Made by a program: the position numbers and the translations under genes. Below are positions 28,763 to 40,132 of a DNA stretch of 64,000 nt, piece after piece. The stretch covers positions 3,916,451 to 3,980,450 of the forward strand of contig NW_003314263.1 in the NCBI RefSeq assembly GCF_000143415.4, given 5' to 3'. Position 1 is the first letter of the stretch, and each line of letters starts with the position of its first letter. The notes below the pieces were generated by a model. The model made no database searches. It was not told the origin of the DNA and saw nothing but the letters and a program-made list of their open reading frames with translations. This DNA is from Selaginella moellendorffii. Its lineage: Eukaryota; Streptophyta; Lycopodiopsida; Selaginellales; Selaginellaceae.

Positions 28763-30220
28763 CTACTTTGCGAGTTCCACGTACTGTGGAGCTTCCTTGA
28801 ACAGCTTTTCGGACGCTGTCCTGCAGGCGGGGATCCCAGTGGGTATCTCTTTGAGCTCTTTGAGAAGATCCATCACTTTTCCCGACGCTGTTCTAAAGGC
28901 AGCGCTTCCGGTGAGGGACTGCTGCCGTAGCGGTGGGATTCTGAGGTCGATCGCCTCGGTACTGCTCTCTTTCACGTCGATGATGTGCTGCTTTCCCTCC
29001 GGTTTACTGCTCTCTTCCTTCTTCTGCCTTAATATCTTGCAGACGATGTAGAGAACTATTTGGCCGACAGCACACACGGAACCGGCGACGCTTGGGATCT
29101 GTCAAGCGAGAGAGAGAGAGAGAGAGAGAGATCAAGATGGTGTAAGAGTAGGATCTTTCGTTTTCTTCTTTTGGTTTGATCGAGAACTTACTCCTATGAA
29201 GATGTCTTTGGTGAAGAAGGCGAATCCAGACCAGAGGATCCCGTTGATGAGGAGGAAGATGGTGAGTGTGAGGGGCATTGCTTCCACATTCTTGGTGCGA
29301 ATCACAGTTCTCTAGACAAGGAGAATTTTTGAAAGCTGTCAGTCGGGAATGTTGGATGGGTGCGAGCTTTTAGCTTTTTTATTTGAAAGCTTTTTTCGTA
29401 CCATGACCGAGAGAGGCGACGCGTACATGGCAATGGCAATGGCCGACGCGACACTCCCGATGACGATGATTCGGAGTTTCCCGCGTGTTGCAAAGAGGGT
29501 GATGAGAATCAAGCTGCTCAAGATGAAAAGCTCCACACCCAACAGCTTCCAAATCTTCCGCTGCAAACAAAGATCTCCATTTCTTAGCATCTGGGAAGAG
29601 TGACGAAACTCTCGACGAACTTGAATAAGGGAATAGAGAAACTCTTGGAAGAACTGAGAGATTCTTTGGAAGAACTCAAAGGAAACGACGGGGTTCGATA
29701 GAGAGGAACACTGGAAAGCTTGCGAAGAACTCTCAAGAACCAAGCAAAGTTTGTGAGAGCTTGTGGTGTACCCTGCTGGCTTTGGAGGCGTATTTGTAGA
29801 AGATGATGATATAGGCGAGCTCGAAGACGCATCCAACGCAGTTAACGGTCACGATGAGCAATCCCCCGCCGCTCTTCATCATTCCATAGTAGAGCCCCAG
29901 TGCCGCCGTCAAGAGCGTGAGGACGTATGGAACCACGGAGAACATCTCGGTGGATTTCTTCCGGGAGATGATGCTAAAGGTTGGTCTGCGACAAAGATCT
30001 CACGAAAGAGTTAGAACTTGGAAAGAATGAAAAGCTTGTGGGTATGAGAACTTACATTGGCGATGCATATACGGCAATCGCAGTCGCATTTCCTGTCAGT
30101 AAAGAAAACGAACGAGTCAGCCGAGGCGAGACTTGGTCTATCTATTCTTTAAGAAAAACAATGCGAGAAGAACAAGAACATACCGACAAGTCCCAGGATG
30201 AAAATCTTATCAGCGGGCAT
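28763..30220 (-). CDS. SWEET sugar transporter (MtN3/saliva family)
   Basis: Seven-helix uniporter for sucrose or hexoses in the plasma or vacuolar membrane, made of two triple-helix MtN3 repeats. The ATG at 30220 gives MPADKIFILGLVGNATAIAV; splicing yields the family hallmark SPIPTF after TM1, then SIISRKKSTEMF. MtN3-1 continues with VPYVLTLLTAALGLYYGMM and VNCVGCVFELAYIIIFYKYA. MtN3-2 contains SAIAIAMYASPLSVM, RTKNVEAMPLTLTIFLLING and ILWSGFAFFTKDIFIGIPS. Donor and acceptor pairs such as VG|NAT and SPI|PTF were checked by frame. A long hydrophilic C-terminal tail ends QYVELAK at 28763. A minus-strand TATATAAAA sits about 140 bp upstream. Length (about 300 aa) is slightly above the family norm because of the tail. 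Confidence 0.92.
29108..29131. repeat. (GA)n microsatellite in a SWEET intron
   Basis: About twelve GA units within the intron before the last exon of the SWEET gene. Confidence 0.9.
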
Positions 30221-30359
30221 TTTTGATCTCAAGGCCAAGCAGCAAAATCAAGCCAAAAGGAGAAATAAAACAAGGAATTTATTGGTCCTTTTCTCCCTTT
30301 CTTGCCTCCGAGACTTCTTCACTCGTTTTGAACTTTTGGGATGAGCGTTGCTGCCGAGG

Positions 30360-30368
30360 TTTTATATA
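30360..30368 (-). promoter_or_regulatory. TATA box of the SWEET gene
   Basis: TATATAAAA on the minus strand, about 140 bp upstream of the ATG, with TCTTC-rich sequence between. Confidence 0.5.
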
Positions 30369-31137
30369 CGAAAGCCATGACAGCACAACATTCTCACTTA
30401 TCAGGAAACTATATAAATGATTAGATAGTGGAGGAGTTTAAGCTAACTCGCGATTCGGCTTAGCAGATTATCTTCTAATTCATGTCTTGGTCCCTCGGGA
30501 CAGCGGTGACATCCACTCTGGATATTTTGATACAGAAAGGTGGTGGTATTTTTATGTGAGAGAACCGGAGCAAAGATCTTCAGTCTGTGGGCGAGTGACA
30601 CATGGTCACACACTTGGAAGGGAATTTGGGGGTTTTTGCAGAGCACCACCAAGGTTCTGGCGGGGGAGTGTTGTGATTTGGAAGATTCTGGCTTTGATTC
30701 GCTTGGAGTGTTCTTGGCCGGTCGGTCAAATTGTGTGAGGGGTCACTGCATGTGATGCTCTCCATGGCGAATGAGCAGCCGACTTATGTGCCAAGAATAT
30801 TGAATATTTATATAGATCTATCACCTTTCTGTAACTCTTTGCTTTTCCTGATTGTGTTGCAGCTTTATAATAATGACGGTAATAATTAATAGTAATTATA
30901 GTAATGATATTGTCCCACTCACTCCAAAAAAACAAATTTTTGGGCTCTCATGGGATACAACTATCGTGCCGTGGCGTGGATGGATTGCTTTCTGTCCGTG
31001 TGATATCAAACTCCTCCATGGAAATTTGCGGTAAACAGGCAAGGAAATCTGCGCTTTTTAGAGCAATGATTGGAATTCTTTGCATATCAATCTATCAGAT
31101 ATCTCGAACAATGTGGGGTCTCGAGTCACAACTTAGA
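30369..31137. other. Intergenic between SWEET promoter and FMN hydrolase, no gene identified
   Basis: Two overlapping plus-strand frames at 30487-30755 have moderately coding-like composition, but no domain could be named. AT-rich from about 30800. Nothing supported. Confidence 0.35.
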
Positions 31138-32164
31138 CTACAATGATTTGAGATGGGCGAGTTTATCGCACAGATTTTCAAAGCTTTCAAATATAATAGC
31201 GTTGATGCCCAATGACTTTGCAGCTTCAACGTTCCTCCTCCTGGAAAATAAATGTGGTTTCCACTTTTGAGCTTAGAAATCTCTTACTGATCATCAACAA
31301 ATGTGCAATCTGATGAATCCACTTGCAGTTGTTGCAAAACGTCCAAATAGGCATTAATTTCAGGCTTTCGCTTGCCTGCATAAATTGCTACTTATTTGTT
31401 ATTTGTTACAAAATTACTTGGAGAGAAAATCGAACCTGTGTGGCACGAGACAAACGTCCATTCCAGGTAGCGAGAGAGCTGAAGCTTGTCTTCAATCAGC
31501 ATATACCTGAAAAAAATCACATCAATTGATAACTCATACTTCATATATTTACCAGTCTGGATAGTTTGTGAAGGCATGCATTTCAAAGCCCGAGGATTTC
31601 AAGCTACAAAGAAGCTCTTCCATCCCTTCGATGAATTCATAGCCAGCCACCATGCAACTCTTGAGTCCTGACCAATCCCGCAAATTCGTGAGAGCTCTAG
31701 AGCAAAAAATGGAGAGACAAAACCTTGAAGATCAAAGTCCCTGCCATCGTTAAAAAATCGGTGCTTGAGCTGTTCCTGTGTAAAAGTGCTCAAGCAAGAA
31801 AAACGATAGAAAGCAAGCCACACCTCTGTGATCAATCCTTTCTCGAACTCAATCCACGCAGTTGGGTGTTTGATCTCCAGAAGCTCCTTCATAGAAAGCC
31901 TGGGGAATAGACACACAATTCAAGGAGGTGCTTCTTGTGGAAGAGATTTTACCCAAAGAATGCTGGAACATCCTTGTAGAATGGATCGCGCACGATGGTG
32001 CCCATGACATCAAACAAAAGCACGGGCAACTTCCTTACAATGTTACTCCTGGCCAGATTTCCTCCCATTGAGAGCGTGGAAGAAGAGCTCATGGGCCGTG
32101 TTCTTGCTACCGGGGCCAATCTCCCACCACAGCCTATGGCATCTAGAGCTGGACTTCTAAGCAT
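31138..32164 (-). CDS. HAD-family phosphatase, chloroplast FMN hydrolase-like
   Basis: Haloacid dehalogenase-type hydrolase. The ATG at 32164 (MLRSPALDAIGCGG) is the first Met in frame. A Ser/Arg-rich N-terminus to about residue 45 looks like a plastid transit peptide. HAD motif I is LLFDVMGTIVRDPFYKDVPAFFG, where the usual DxD second Asp is replaced by Met, as I recall for the plant FMN hydrolase (FHY1, At1g79790) group. Further exons give KHPTAWIEFEKGLITE, FEMHAFTNYPDWYMLIEDKL, YLEWTFVSCHTG, RKPEINAYLDVLQQL, DSSDCTFVDDQ (motif IV-like acid cluster) and NVEAAKSLGINAIIFE. The known role of that group is dephosphorylating FMN to riboflavin in plastids. Stop at 31138. At least six short introns. 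Confidence 0.8.
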
Positions 32165-33239
32165 AGCTCTAGCCCTACCAATCAAGATCCTTATTATTTT
32201 TGTCGCAGATGATAGAATTTTCTTTCCTTTAGCAATTATATTGGGGTAAAATAAATTTGAATAGTATTTGATTTAATTAGTTAGATATTGGTTAGCTTGA
32301 GAAACCTGTTGATCTGTCAGTTTGATCTAGCCTACCTTGACTAAGCAATCCTTATCCAATAGAAGGGCAGGATGTAAACAAATAAGACACCCTTCTTGTC
32401 TCCCATGCATATTCCTTGCAAGGAAATTAGATAATTTCTTCCTGCCTTCAACACACCCTTATATGGAAGAGAGATGAACAGAACGTCTACTTTCCCATGC
32501 TTCCTTTGAAAATGCCGCTACAGAAGGCAATGTGAATTAAAAAACTGGCCAACAATAAGTCAACACATAGGCTTTAGCTTGTTTGCAGTCCCTGAGATCT
32601 CACAGGGCAAAACAATTACCACAGTGGGTGTCTATTTCAGAATATAATACATAAGTACACATTATATTATAGTAAATAGCATTTCAAATTGCAAAATAAA
32701 TTTACTATTGTAAGTCTAGTGGACCTCTGAAGTTTAAATCTTTATCATTTAAATTTTAAATCAAAAAATATAAAAGAGATGTAACGCTTTTAGTTTATCC
32801 AAAGCATTTCAACTTTAACAATATAAGAACCCAATGAATTTTTGGTCTAAGTAGCGTGAAAAGTAGAGCCTGTATAAAATTAATATATTTTTGAGTAAGA
32901 TTTATTCTCATAATTATAAGATAAAAAAATAAAAATAACTTTACCAATATTCTGCCAGATTTGCAACTTGGAAAACAAACTAAAATTTTGTTCTTTTGAG
33001 TTAAATAAAATATGTTTCAGCATAATTTCTCTTGTGTGTAGCCTATTTCATGAGACTGCTTTCAAGGTTTTTTTCAATTGTTTCAAGTTCCTATCTATGA
33101 CTTTTAACTTTCATGAGAAAATAATACTACCACCTTGTCATGGCTTTAAATTTAACTAGAAACATGCTTTTTATTTCCCCAAAGCTTTAGAATGGAGGTA
33201 AATTAATAAAATTTTAATCCAGATCTTTGTATTAAGCTA
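32165..33239. other. AT-rich intergenic DNA, no gene seen
   Basis: About 1.1 kb of AT-rich DNA. Only a 63-codon hydrophobic frame (32968-33159) without recognisable features. Confidence 0.5.
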
Positions 33240-34097
33240 TTATGTTGATCTCCATATACAAGTTTGAGAGATAGTATTATATACAACTGCATAGCCAGTA
33301 TTCTCAACACAAAGTGCATAAGAAACCCAAACATTCTTGTGATATATATTATAGGACCAAATAATACTATTATTCATGTCATATATCACAAGATTTCCAT
33401 CTTTTTGTAATCTAAGGAAACATCGCTCACCTTTATTATTAGTTTTAGTGTCCCAAATTACAATTTTTTTATAATAAAGTACTAAATTACAATCAAGTTG
33501 CATATACAAATTATATAACTGATTTGGAGATTGAAGAAAAGCCCCATTTTTTAATTTTGAAAAGCTGGAATACTGTGGTCCACTTTTTATACAAGTATTA
33601 TAAAAATTACAGTCTTGCTCATGTTTATTGTTTACTGACATAAAATAGTTTTGCTGCAAAGGAAATGTGTAATCTTCATCTATGACATAAGATATAGAAA
33701 ATCTATAATATATGTATTCTGCAAAGCCATAAGTTACTAGATCATTTAAAACATAATTTTTCAAGAGAAACATAAATTCAGATTCTAAATATGATCCTGT
33801 ATTATACAAACGCAGATTCGGAATTATAGTACAAGTTATGACATATGTCTTAAAAGTATGATATACATCAAGAGCTGCTATTGTTATTAATAAGGAGCTA
33901 TAATCTTCATATATTACTTTAGAGTAAGAAAATCCTATGAACGATTCATCCCGTTTTCCAACTTCCTTTATAAGTTCTAGAATAATTGGTATAATGATTT
34001 TTTGTCTATAACTAATTGTAATAGCATTTGGGTATTCATAGTTTTTAATTAAGCAGTAACACTGTAAGCATAAAGATAAAAACAAAACAAATATCAT
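33240..34097 (-). CDS. Bulb-type (GNA-like) mannose-binding lectin
   Basis: Single-exon, 285 residues. A hydrophobic N-terminus (MIFVLFLSLCLQCYCLI) is a likely signal peptide, so the product is probably secreted. Residues ~20-165 match nothing I know. Residues ~170-285 form a B_lectin domain: GAFLQSPNQLYNLYMQLDCN opens it. Sugar-site patterns QxDxNxVxY appear as QLDCNLVLY and QKDGNLVIY, each followed by W-D/W-S; the third (VENTGYAVVY) has lost the Gln and Asp. The gene is extremely AT-rich, unlike the housekeeping genes around it. It lies in the same kind of island as the broken copy at 1670-2275. Mannose binding and defence are the family roles; the non-lectin N-terminal domain is of unknown function. 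Confidence 0.7.
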   Translation of the reverse strand: MIFVLFLSLCLQCYCLIKNYEYPNAITISYRQKIIIPIILELIKEVGKRDESFIGFSYSKVIYEDYSSLLITIAALDVYHTFKTYVITCTIIPNLRLYNTGSYLESEFMFLLKNYVLNDLVTYGFAEYIYYRFSISYVIDEDYTFPLQQNYFMSVNNKHEQDCNFYNTCIKSGPQYSSFSKLKNGAFLQSPNQLYNLYMQLDCNLVLYYKKIVIWDTKTNNKGERCFLRLQKDGNLVIYDMNNSIIWSYNIYHKNVWVSYALCVENTGYAVVYNTISQTCIWRST

Positions 34098-35051
34098 GAA
34101 GTACTAAATTAACATCATCTTGTTCTATCATCTATTTAATAAGAATTACTCTCTTTTATTAATGCTGTTACAAATTTAAGACCTAACTTTAACTATAATT
34201 TAAAAATAGCTAGTTTCAAACTTTATCTAATAATTTTATACTTTTCCAAGTATATTTTGTGTATATTATTACTTTTCACCAAAAAAAATTTCTACTAATA
34301 GATAACGTAGCTTTTTCTTTATTTAAAAAGTAATACTCTCTCATCAGTATTGTCAGTTTTTATATTTTACTCTATATTTTATATTTTATATTCTAAATAA
34401 ATAACTGTATTCTTTATTCATTTTACATGGCCCATCCTAAAAGTTGAAAATTAGAACTTTATATTTTATAAAATTTTCAAGAGTTGTTAAGAACTCAAAC
34501 TTTGATTATAGTGGAATTAACTGAGAACTTAGTATACTTCAAGTATTATCAAATAGATGAGTATAGTTAGACTTTCTTTAATTTGTAAGTCTTTTTTACA
34601 CTAGATACTTTCTAATTATAGACATAAAGTTAAGTTTATGTTGTTATGGTATGTATGTATGACCTGTTTTAGATCTTATAGTGCCCATCTGAGATAAGCC
34701 ACTTTTTTAAAGAGTTTTTATGCTAGAAATATTTTCTTATTTATATTTTTTTTAAATGTAATTTTTAAATTATTAATTATAAATAAATGCTATTAAAATG
34801 AAGATAACTGTTTATAAGATTTTAATTCTAAAGTGATACATATATACTACTACTAATAATAATAAAAAAACTTTTAATGTTTTGATTTGTATCATTTGTA
34901 TAATACAGGGATATATTAATCTGAATTCACAATTCTTTTAACAATTATATTATTTGGTAGCTTATGCGTTTCAAAATAAACATACTATATATATCTTATA
35001 CCATAGATATATGTGATAGAAATAAAGTGCAAATTATATATTTATTATAAT
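34098..35051. other. AT-rich intergenic DNA, no gene seen
   Basis: About 950 bp, over 75% A+T by eye, full of stops. No features. Confidence 0.5.
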
Positions 35052-36650
35052 TTATTTAAAGCTCTCTCTAAAACAAGATGCTCCAAGGAAACACCTCCAT
35101 TCTAAAGCCTGGGGAATAAAAGGCATGTTGGTAATTAAATCTTTAGCCATGACAAGATGGCTAGATCGACCCAGCAAATCAATTGCACAACAGTAATGTT
35201 GGCTTGTGGGTTGAATGCCGAAGTCAAAACTCATAGACAGAAATCTAGCTCTCCCTTGAAACAATTTTCCAGCATGGCTAGAGGCAAGAAAAATTATGCT
35301 GAAGCATATTTCATCTGGCTCCTCAGTCAGGCATAAAGAACCAAAACTATACAAAACATTATCAAACTGTCCGGCTTGGGCATATGTTGCAAGAAGCGTG
35401 TTCCAAGAAACTACATCTTTATCTAGCATTTGATTAAAATAATTCTTACAGTGCTCAACTTGAAATATTCTGGAATAAACAAAAAGCATTACATTACAAG
35501 TGACAAGATCTCTTTCGGGACTTCCGTTGAACAAATGAAAGGCCTCCTCCCAGTAGCCATTCTGGGCATATCCAGAGAGCATACAATTAAAAGAAGAAAT
35601 GTTCCACTCTGGCATTGTGTCAAAAGTTTTTCTTGCTTGATCAATGTAGCCATTATGTGAGTAAGTGGAAAGCAATGTATTGAAGAGCAAAAGGCTCTTG
35701 TGTGGAGTTTGATCAAACACGAGCTTTGCCAGCTCCAGGTTTTGATGGATCGAGCACGCACTGATCATTGCAGCAGCGGAGGCTAAGTCATGCTGAGGTG
35801 ACGAATCAAACAACCGCTTCGATCGCCCAAGATCCTTCTCATGGCTGAGCATCATAGTGATCGAAACTAAGCTCTTTCCTGGCATTGACTCAAAAAATTC
35901 TCTAGTCCCCTCAGATCTCTCTCCCTGGACAAGAGCGGCCAGCATTGTATTGAGAGAAACAAGGCTATGGAACGGCATCTCACGGAAAATCTTGCAAACA
36001 AATTCTAGATATCCCTTTTGGGCATATGCAGTAAGAAGCGTGTTCCATGACACGACATCAACCTCAGGCATTGATTCGAACAATTCTTTTGCTTCTTCAA
36101 TGCGGCCGTAAGCGGCATGGGCGTTTAGGATTACATTCCACGTAACGAGCGTCCACTCTGGCATTGCAAAGAACATGTCCCTAGATAAGAACAAATGCCC
36201 CTTTTCGGCAAGTGCCTTTAGAACAGTTGTCATTGACACAAGATCTCTTTCTGGCATGTTTTGGAAGAAATCTCTAACTTGGCTCAAGCTACTGTTCTTG
36301 CAAAATGCAGCCAGAAGCGAGTTCCAAGATACCAGATCCCACTCGGGCATCTGGCGGAAGAAATCAAAGGCCTGATGGAACTCCCCGGCCTGGACATGGG
36401 CCGCTAGCATAGCGTTCCACGACACAATACTGCGCTGCGGCATCCTGAGAAATATGACCTTGGCGCTGCTGGAATTCCTGCTAGAGGCCATGGCGGAAAG
36501 AATGGTGTTCCAGGCAAGAAGATTGGGAGCGGGCATTTGCTCAAAGAGGAGCTGAGCGTCGCGAACTCGCCCATCGCGAGCGCGTGAGGAGATTTTTCGC
36601 ACCCAAGCAGAAGAATCGTCAATTGTCCCGGTCGAGCAAAAGCCTTCCAT
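35052..36650 (-). CDS. PPR protein, PLS type, 532 aa
   Basis: Intron-less pentatricopeptide protein; the family binds organelle RNA one base per repeat for editing, splicing or stability. Starts MEGFCSTGTIDDSS. Roughly thirteen S-type-rich repeats follow with the recurring core VVSWNTLLTAYAQKGYLE and LFESMPE. The array ends with HAGKLFQGRARFLSMSFDFG, QHYCCAIDLLGRSSH and MPFIPQALEWRCFLGAS, the opening of an E motif, then stops at FRESFK. No DYW deaminase domain follows, so it would need a partner to edit. I see no clear transit peptide; a degenerate PPR-like piece upstream (36925-37010) suggests that the original N-terminus was lost. A decayed duplicate lies at 37140-39035. Confidence 0.88.
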   Translation of the reverse strand: MEGFCSTGTIDDSSAWVRKISSRARDGRVRDAQLLFEQMPAPNLLAWNTILSAMASSRNSSSAKVIFLRMPQRSIVSWNAMLAAHVQAGEFHQAFDFFRQMPEWDLVSWNSLLAAFCKNSSLSQVRDFFQNMPERDLVSMTTVLKALAEKGHLFLSRDMFFAMPEWTLVTWNVILNAHAAYGRIEEAKELFESMPEVDVVSWNTLLTAYAQKGYLEFVCKIFREMPFHSLVSLNTMLAALVQGERSEGTREFFESMPGKSLVSITMMLSHEKDLGRSKRLFDSSPQHDLASAAAMISACSIHQNLELAKLVFDQTPHKSLLLFNTLLSTYSHNGYIDQARKTFDTMPEWNISSFNCMLSGYAQNGYWEEAFHLFNGSPERDLVTCNVMLFVYSRIFQVEHCKNYFNQMLDKDVVSWNTLLATYAQAGQFDNVLYSFGSLCLTEEPDEICFSIIFLASSHAGKLFQGRARFLSMSFDFGIQPTSQHYCCAIDLLGRSSHLVMAKDLITNMPFIPQALEWRCFLGASCFRESFK

Positions 36651-36924
36651 GAAAGCTTACGGTCTCTTTAGTAAAGGGATAGAATGTGGACAACAATGGC
36701 GCCGCAAGCAAAACTCTTGGCTTCTTTCCTATCTGTTCTCACAGAGATTAAGATGCTTACATCAAAACGGTGCTCGGATCCACTGTGCGCGAACATCTCG
36801 AGAGTGGTCGCAAGCCGGACAGTGGTCTGAACAGCGATGCGATGTTTTTCGTCCATTTGCTAGAATAGAGCACGGAACCCTAAAATTCAAATGGGCATAT
36901 CCGAGGACCTTGGATCTAATGCCT

Positions 36925-37010
36925 TTGATCTCATGAACATGCAGTGGTAAGATGCGAGAGATTTCATGAAAGATTTGGTGTGTCGAATCTATGTGACCTT
37001 TTGTAACCAA
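36925..37010 (-). pseudogene. Degenerate PPR motif upstream of the PPR gene
   Basis: Minus-strand frame reads KGHIDSTHQIFHEIS, closely like GRVDLAHQIFREIS of the PPR gene at 40133-41452. It is separated from the 532-aa frame by about 270 bp without an open frame. It may be the lost 5' part of the PPR gene or an independent remnant. Confidence 0.4.
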
Positions 37011-37139
37011 GCATCTTTTTAATGAAGTTATTTCTACTGTTGCTAAACTTAAATCCTATTTAAAGATTAAATATAAAACTTTAGTTATAATTTATTTGGT
37101 GATTAAATCTTGACCTTGATAGTGCTTATCCATTCCATC

Positions 37140-39035
37140 TGGCTAAAACCAAATATGTCCAACTTGAAATATTCTTGGACAACCAGCATGTAATGTCATC
37201 AATAGCTTCCTACAATTAAACTCTTGACAATGTTATCCTTGAATAAGTAGAAAGCAGGGCATTGAAGAGCAAAGGCCCTTGTGTGTCAAACACGCAGCTT
37301 CAAGTGGATAGAGCACTCACTGAACATTGCATGCTGAGGAGACTAATCAAACAACAAGCTTTGATTGCCCAAGATCATTTTCATGAGCGGGCATTACGAA
37401 ACATGCAGATATCCCTTTTTCTTATGCAGCGAGTTGCGTGTTCCATGACCTCTAGCATCAAAGTCAAACACTTGCTTTGCTTCTTCTACGGGACAGTAAG
37501 CCGTGCATTTAAGATTATGTTCCACGTAGTGAGCGTTCACTCTTCTCTGGCATTGTAAAGAACATCTCCCGAGATAAACCAAATGCCCTCTTTCGGCAAG
37601 TGCCTAAGAACAGTTACAAGATCCCTCTCTCGCATGTTTTGGAAGAACATTATAGGGTTCCACGATACCACATCCCACTGGTGGAAGAAATCATAGGCTT
37701 GATGGAATCCCCTGGCCTGAAAGACACAATACTGCACTGCGCCATCCTGAGAAATATGGCATTGCTGAAATTCCCGAGCAGGTGAACATGGTTTTTTTTG
37801 CAGAAAACCATAGTGTGGGTCATTTGGTCTCAATTTTACACTAGGTTAACAGTAGGTTGGTAAGGTATATTTTTCAACTAAAAAATATATCAATAAAGAA
37901 TAATTTACCTTCTATATAAAGTTATATAGAGAAAATATGTGAAAAAGGAAACACCAGATGAAAATCTTGTAGATCTCTGTTAGCTATACCAAATTATTGT
38001 TGAAGTTGTGATGAGGGTGGTGGAGTTAGCACTTAGCTATGGTATATTATAATCATGTAGTGCTCATTTTTTAACTCAATTAGAAAAATATTTGATGTTA
38101 AAATTCATAATATAAAACCACTTCCAGTCCATTTAGATTCATAATTTAAAACCACTTTGTAAGTACAGAAAACTATTCTAAACCATAAACACGAAACTCT
38201 ATCAAAATCATAAACATAATTTATTGTGTAGGTTTACTTGTATTTTAAACATTTTATATTATTATAATATATAATTTTAATAGAGATATTAATAGAATTT
38301 TTTTTTTGACATAGAGAATGTTTAATTTCTATTTCACACATTGCACACTTCTAGTTTATCAAATTCAAGCTTTTAATAGGGACTTGCTGTTATGATGAAG
38401 TTATTAACACCTCTCTTTCTATGAAAGATAATAGAATGTCTAATAAAATTCTTGATTACTTTTTATATTACTCTTTGAACTCTAATCATCACCAGCAATG
38501 ACCTATATTGGAGAATCTATAACTAAAGAAAAGAAAAAAGAATAAAGAGTTCTACACTCAACAGAATAATGTCCTCACTAAGAAATTAAGGGTATTTGAC
38601 TGGAAGATATTAAATGTCAATGCCCTCCAAAAAGAAAAAGAATTCTACTTTAGATAAACAATGATTGGCAATCTTTATCCGATGAAGAGAAGCTAATGAC
38701 AACATTCTATTGCTCAAACATAATCAACCATTGTTGTTTAAATTTTTTTTATAAATTATAAATATGCTTTTAATTTATAAATGCAAAATTATGAATGTGA
38801 TATTATAATCCATATTATTTACAATGGAAATTTTCATATAAACACCATCCAAAGTCCAACATTTAATCATGTGAACGATTATGAAAAACCATGTTTATTA
38901 GGCAAACAATGGTCACCGGCTCCCTGTGCTAGTGGCCATGGCGGAAAGAATAAGAAGCAGGCATTTGCTCAAAGAGGAGCTGAGCGTCTCGATATTGCGA
39001 GCGCGTAAGTCAATCAAAAGCCTTCCATGGGCATG
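37140..39035 (-). pseudogene. Decayed duplicate of the 35-36.6 kb PPR gene
   Basis: Blocks match the 532-aa PPR gene in the same order: 37170-37200 with 35455-35500; 37245-37395 with 35655-35850; 37400-37560 with 36000-36165; 37560-37775 with 36165-36460; 38930-39030 with 36485-36650, including the start-codon region (AAAAGCCTTCCATG). Large internal deletions and frameshifts (for example REFQQCHISQDGAVQYCV instead of a repeat core) destroy it. The last two blocks are separated by an AT-rich insertion. Confidence 0.75.
37790..38915. mobile_element. AT-rich insertion inside the PPR pseudogene
   Basis: About 1.1 kb of AT-rich DNA sits between pseudogene blocks that are adjacent in the parent (36460 and 36485). 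No coding capacity. I could not identify terminal repeats or a target-site duplication because both flanks have decayed. Confidence 0.45.
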
Positions 39036-39054
39036 CCACCTTTTCTTTGAAAGT

Positions 39055-40067
39055 TTATTGTTGCGAGAGGGAAGTAAAAAGAGTTCTAACCTCTTGAGTG
39101 AAAAAAATGTTATGAACGATGCTTGCCAGCATGATATTTCTCATTGCTCGCACAATGCTAGCCCGTTTCTTATAACAGGTATGTGAGTCTCTCCCCAGCA
39201 AGTTTAGCAGGGCTCCCGCGGCGCAAACCTGTGGAAAGATCTTTCTAGCAATTCTAGTTCGTGTTTCTCGCAAGTTACCTGTGTTTGAAGCTCGGAGCTG
39301 CCAAGCAAATGGACCAAGGAAAACATCGCGTCGCTGTTCCGGATCATCGTCCTGCTCGCAATCTCTCTCGAGATGTTTTGGAGAGCGCCGGCAGCTGACC
39401 CGCAAATGCCGAGTTGCCGGCTCTGGAGCAGCCGTATGAGTGATTTGATTCCACCCTTCTTGCGAATCTCGCGAATGGCTTCGCCGTCGGAGCTTATGTT
39501 GTGCAAAGCGCCAGTTGCTCGAGCTCTCACCTGAAAAGAAACTTTTGCTAGATAGAGATGTGAAGGAAGAACGTTGGAGAGTTTACTCACGCTCTGGGAT
39601 TTGGACGAGAGCAATTGGACAAGTATCGCGATTGCTCCCAGCGTTCGCACGATCTGGCGGCCTTTTGGGTGGAAGCAAATGCTCTGTAGCGCTCCAGCGG
39701 CGTTGGCCTGGAGCTCTTCTTCCGTGGATATGAGCAGCTCAATCTAATGTCACAACTGTGAGAAAGGACAAACAAAAAAGAAGAAAAGAGATTTTCTCAC
39801 CAGAATCGCGGCGCCATTGTTGTTTAGAACGAGCTCCACATTCTGCCTCTCATAGCACAGATTGAGTATAACATTCGCCCCCTCTGCTGCGATCGCCGCT
39901 GGCAAAGATCTGTCCCCCAAGCAATCGAGCAATTCGCCCATGTACTGCTGGCCCAGCACTACCCTCTGCCCCTTCTTTCTCGTCAGGACCTTCAACTGCA
40001 TCATAAAAGGGAGCAACTCTTGCGGCTCCACTGCCCCAAGATCGCCCAACGCCATGGCCCCAGCCAT
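39055..40067 (-). CDS. Armadillo (ARM) repeat protein
   Basis: About 260 residues in five short exons. The ATG at 40067 gives MAGAMALGDLGAVEPQELL; no Met lies upstream in the open frame. Tandem ARM helices are clear: AIAAEGANVILNLCYERQNV, EEELQANAAGALQSICFHPK, IVRTLGAIAILVQLLSSKSQ, VRARATGALHNISSDGEAI, IKSLIRLLQSRQLGICGSAA, AGALQNISREIA and VCAAGALLNLLGRDSH. The C-terminal end is Lys/Arg-rich and stops at 39055, only about 20 bp from the PPR pseudogene, so the original 3' end may have been altered. No U-box or kinase is attached. Function is unknown beyond protein-protein binding. Its fragments are found in the foldback and mosaic at 18.7, 21.1 and 23.7-24.1 kb. It starts 65 bp after the stop of the upstream PPR gene on the same strand. 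Confidence 0.8.
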
Positions 40068-40132
40068 GGCCCTGCCCAAGAACCCTAAATTCAAATCAAA
40101 AACCACGCGCGAAAAGCAGCCACGTGGACGGC

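Noticed and set aside
30487-30755. Possible NAC-like fragment
   Set aside because: A few aromatic/Trp residues recall NAC subdomains, but no conserved string could be aligned in any frame.
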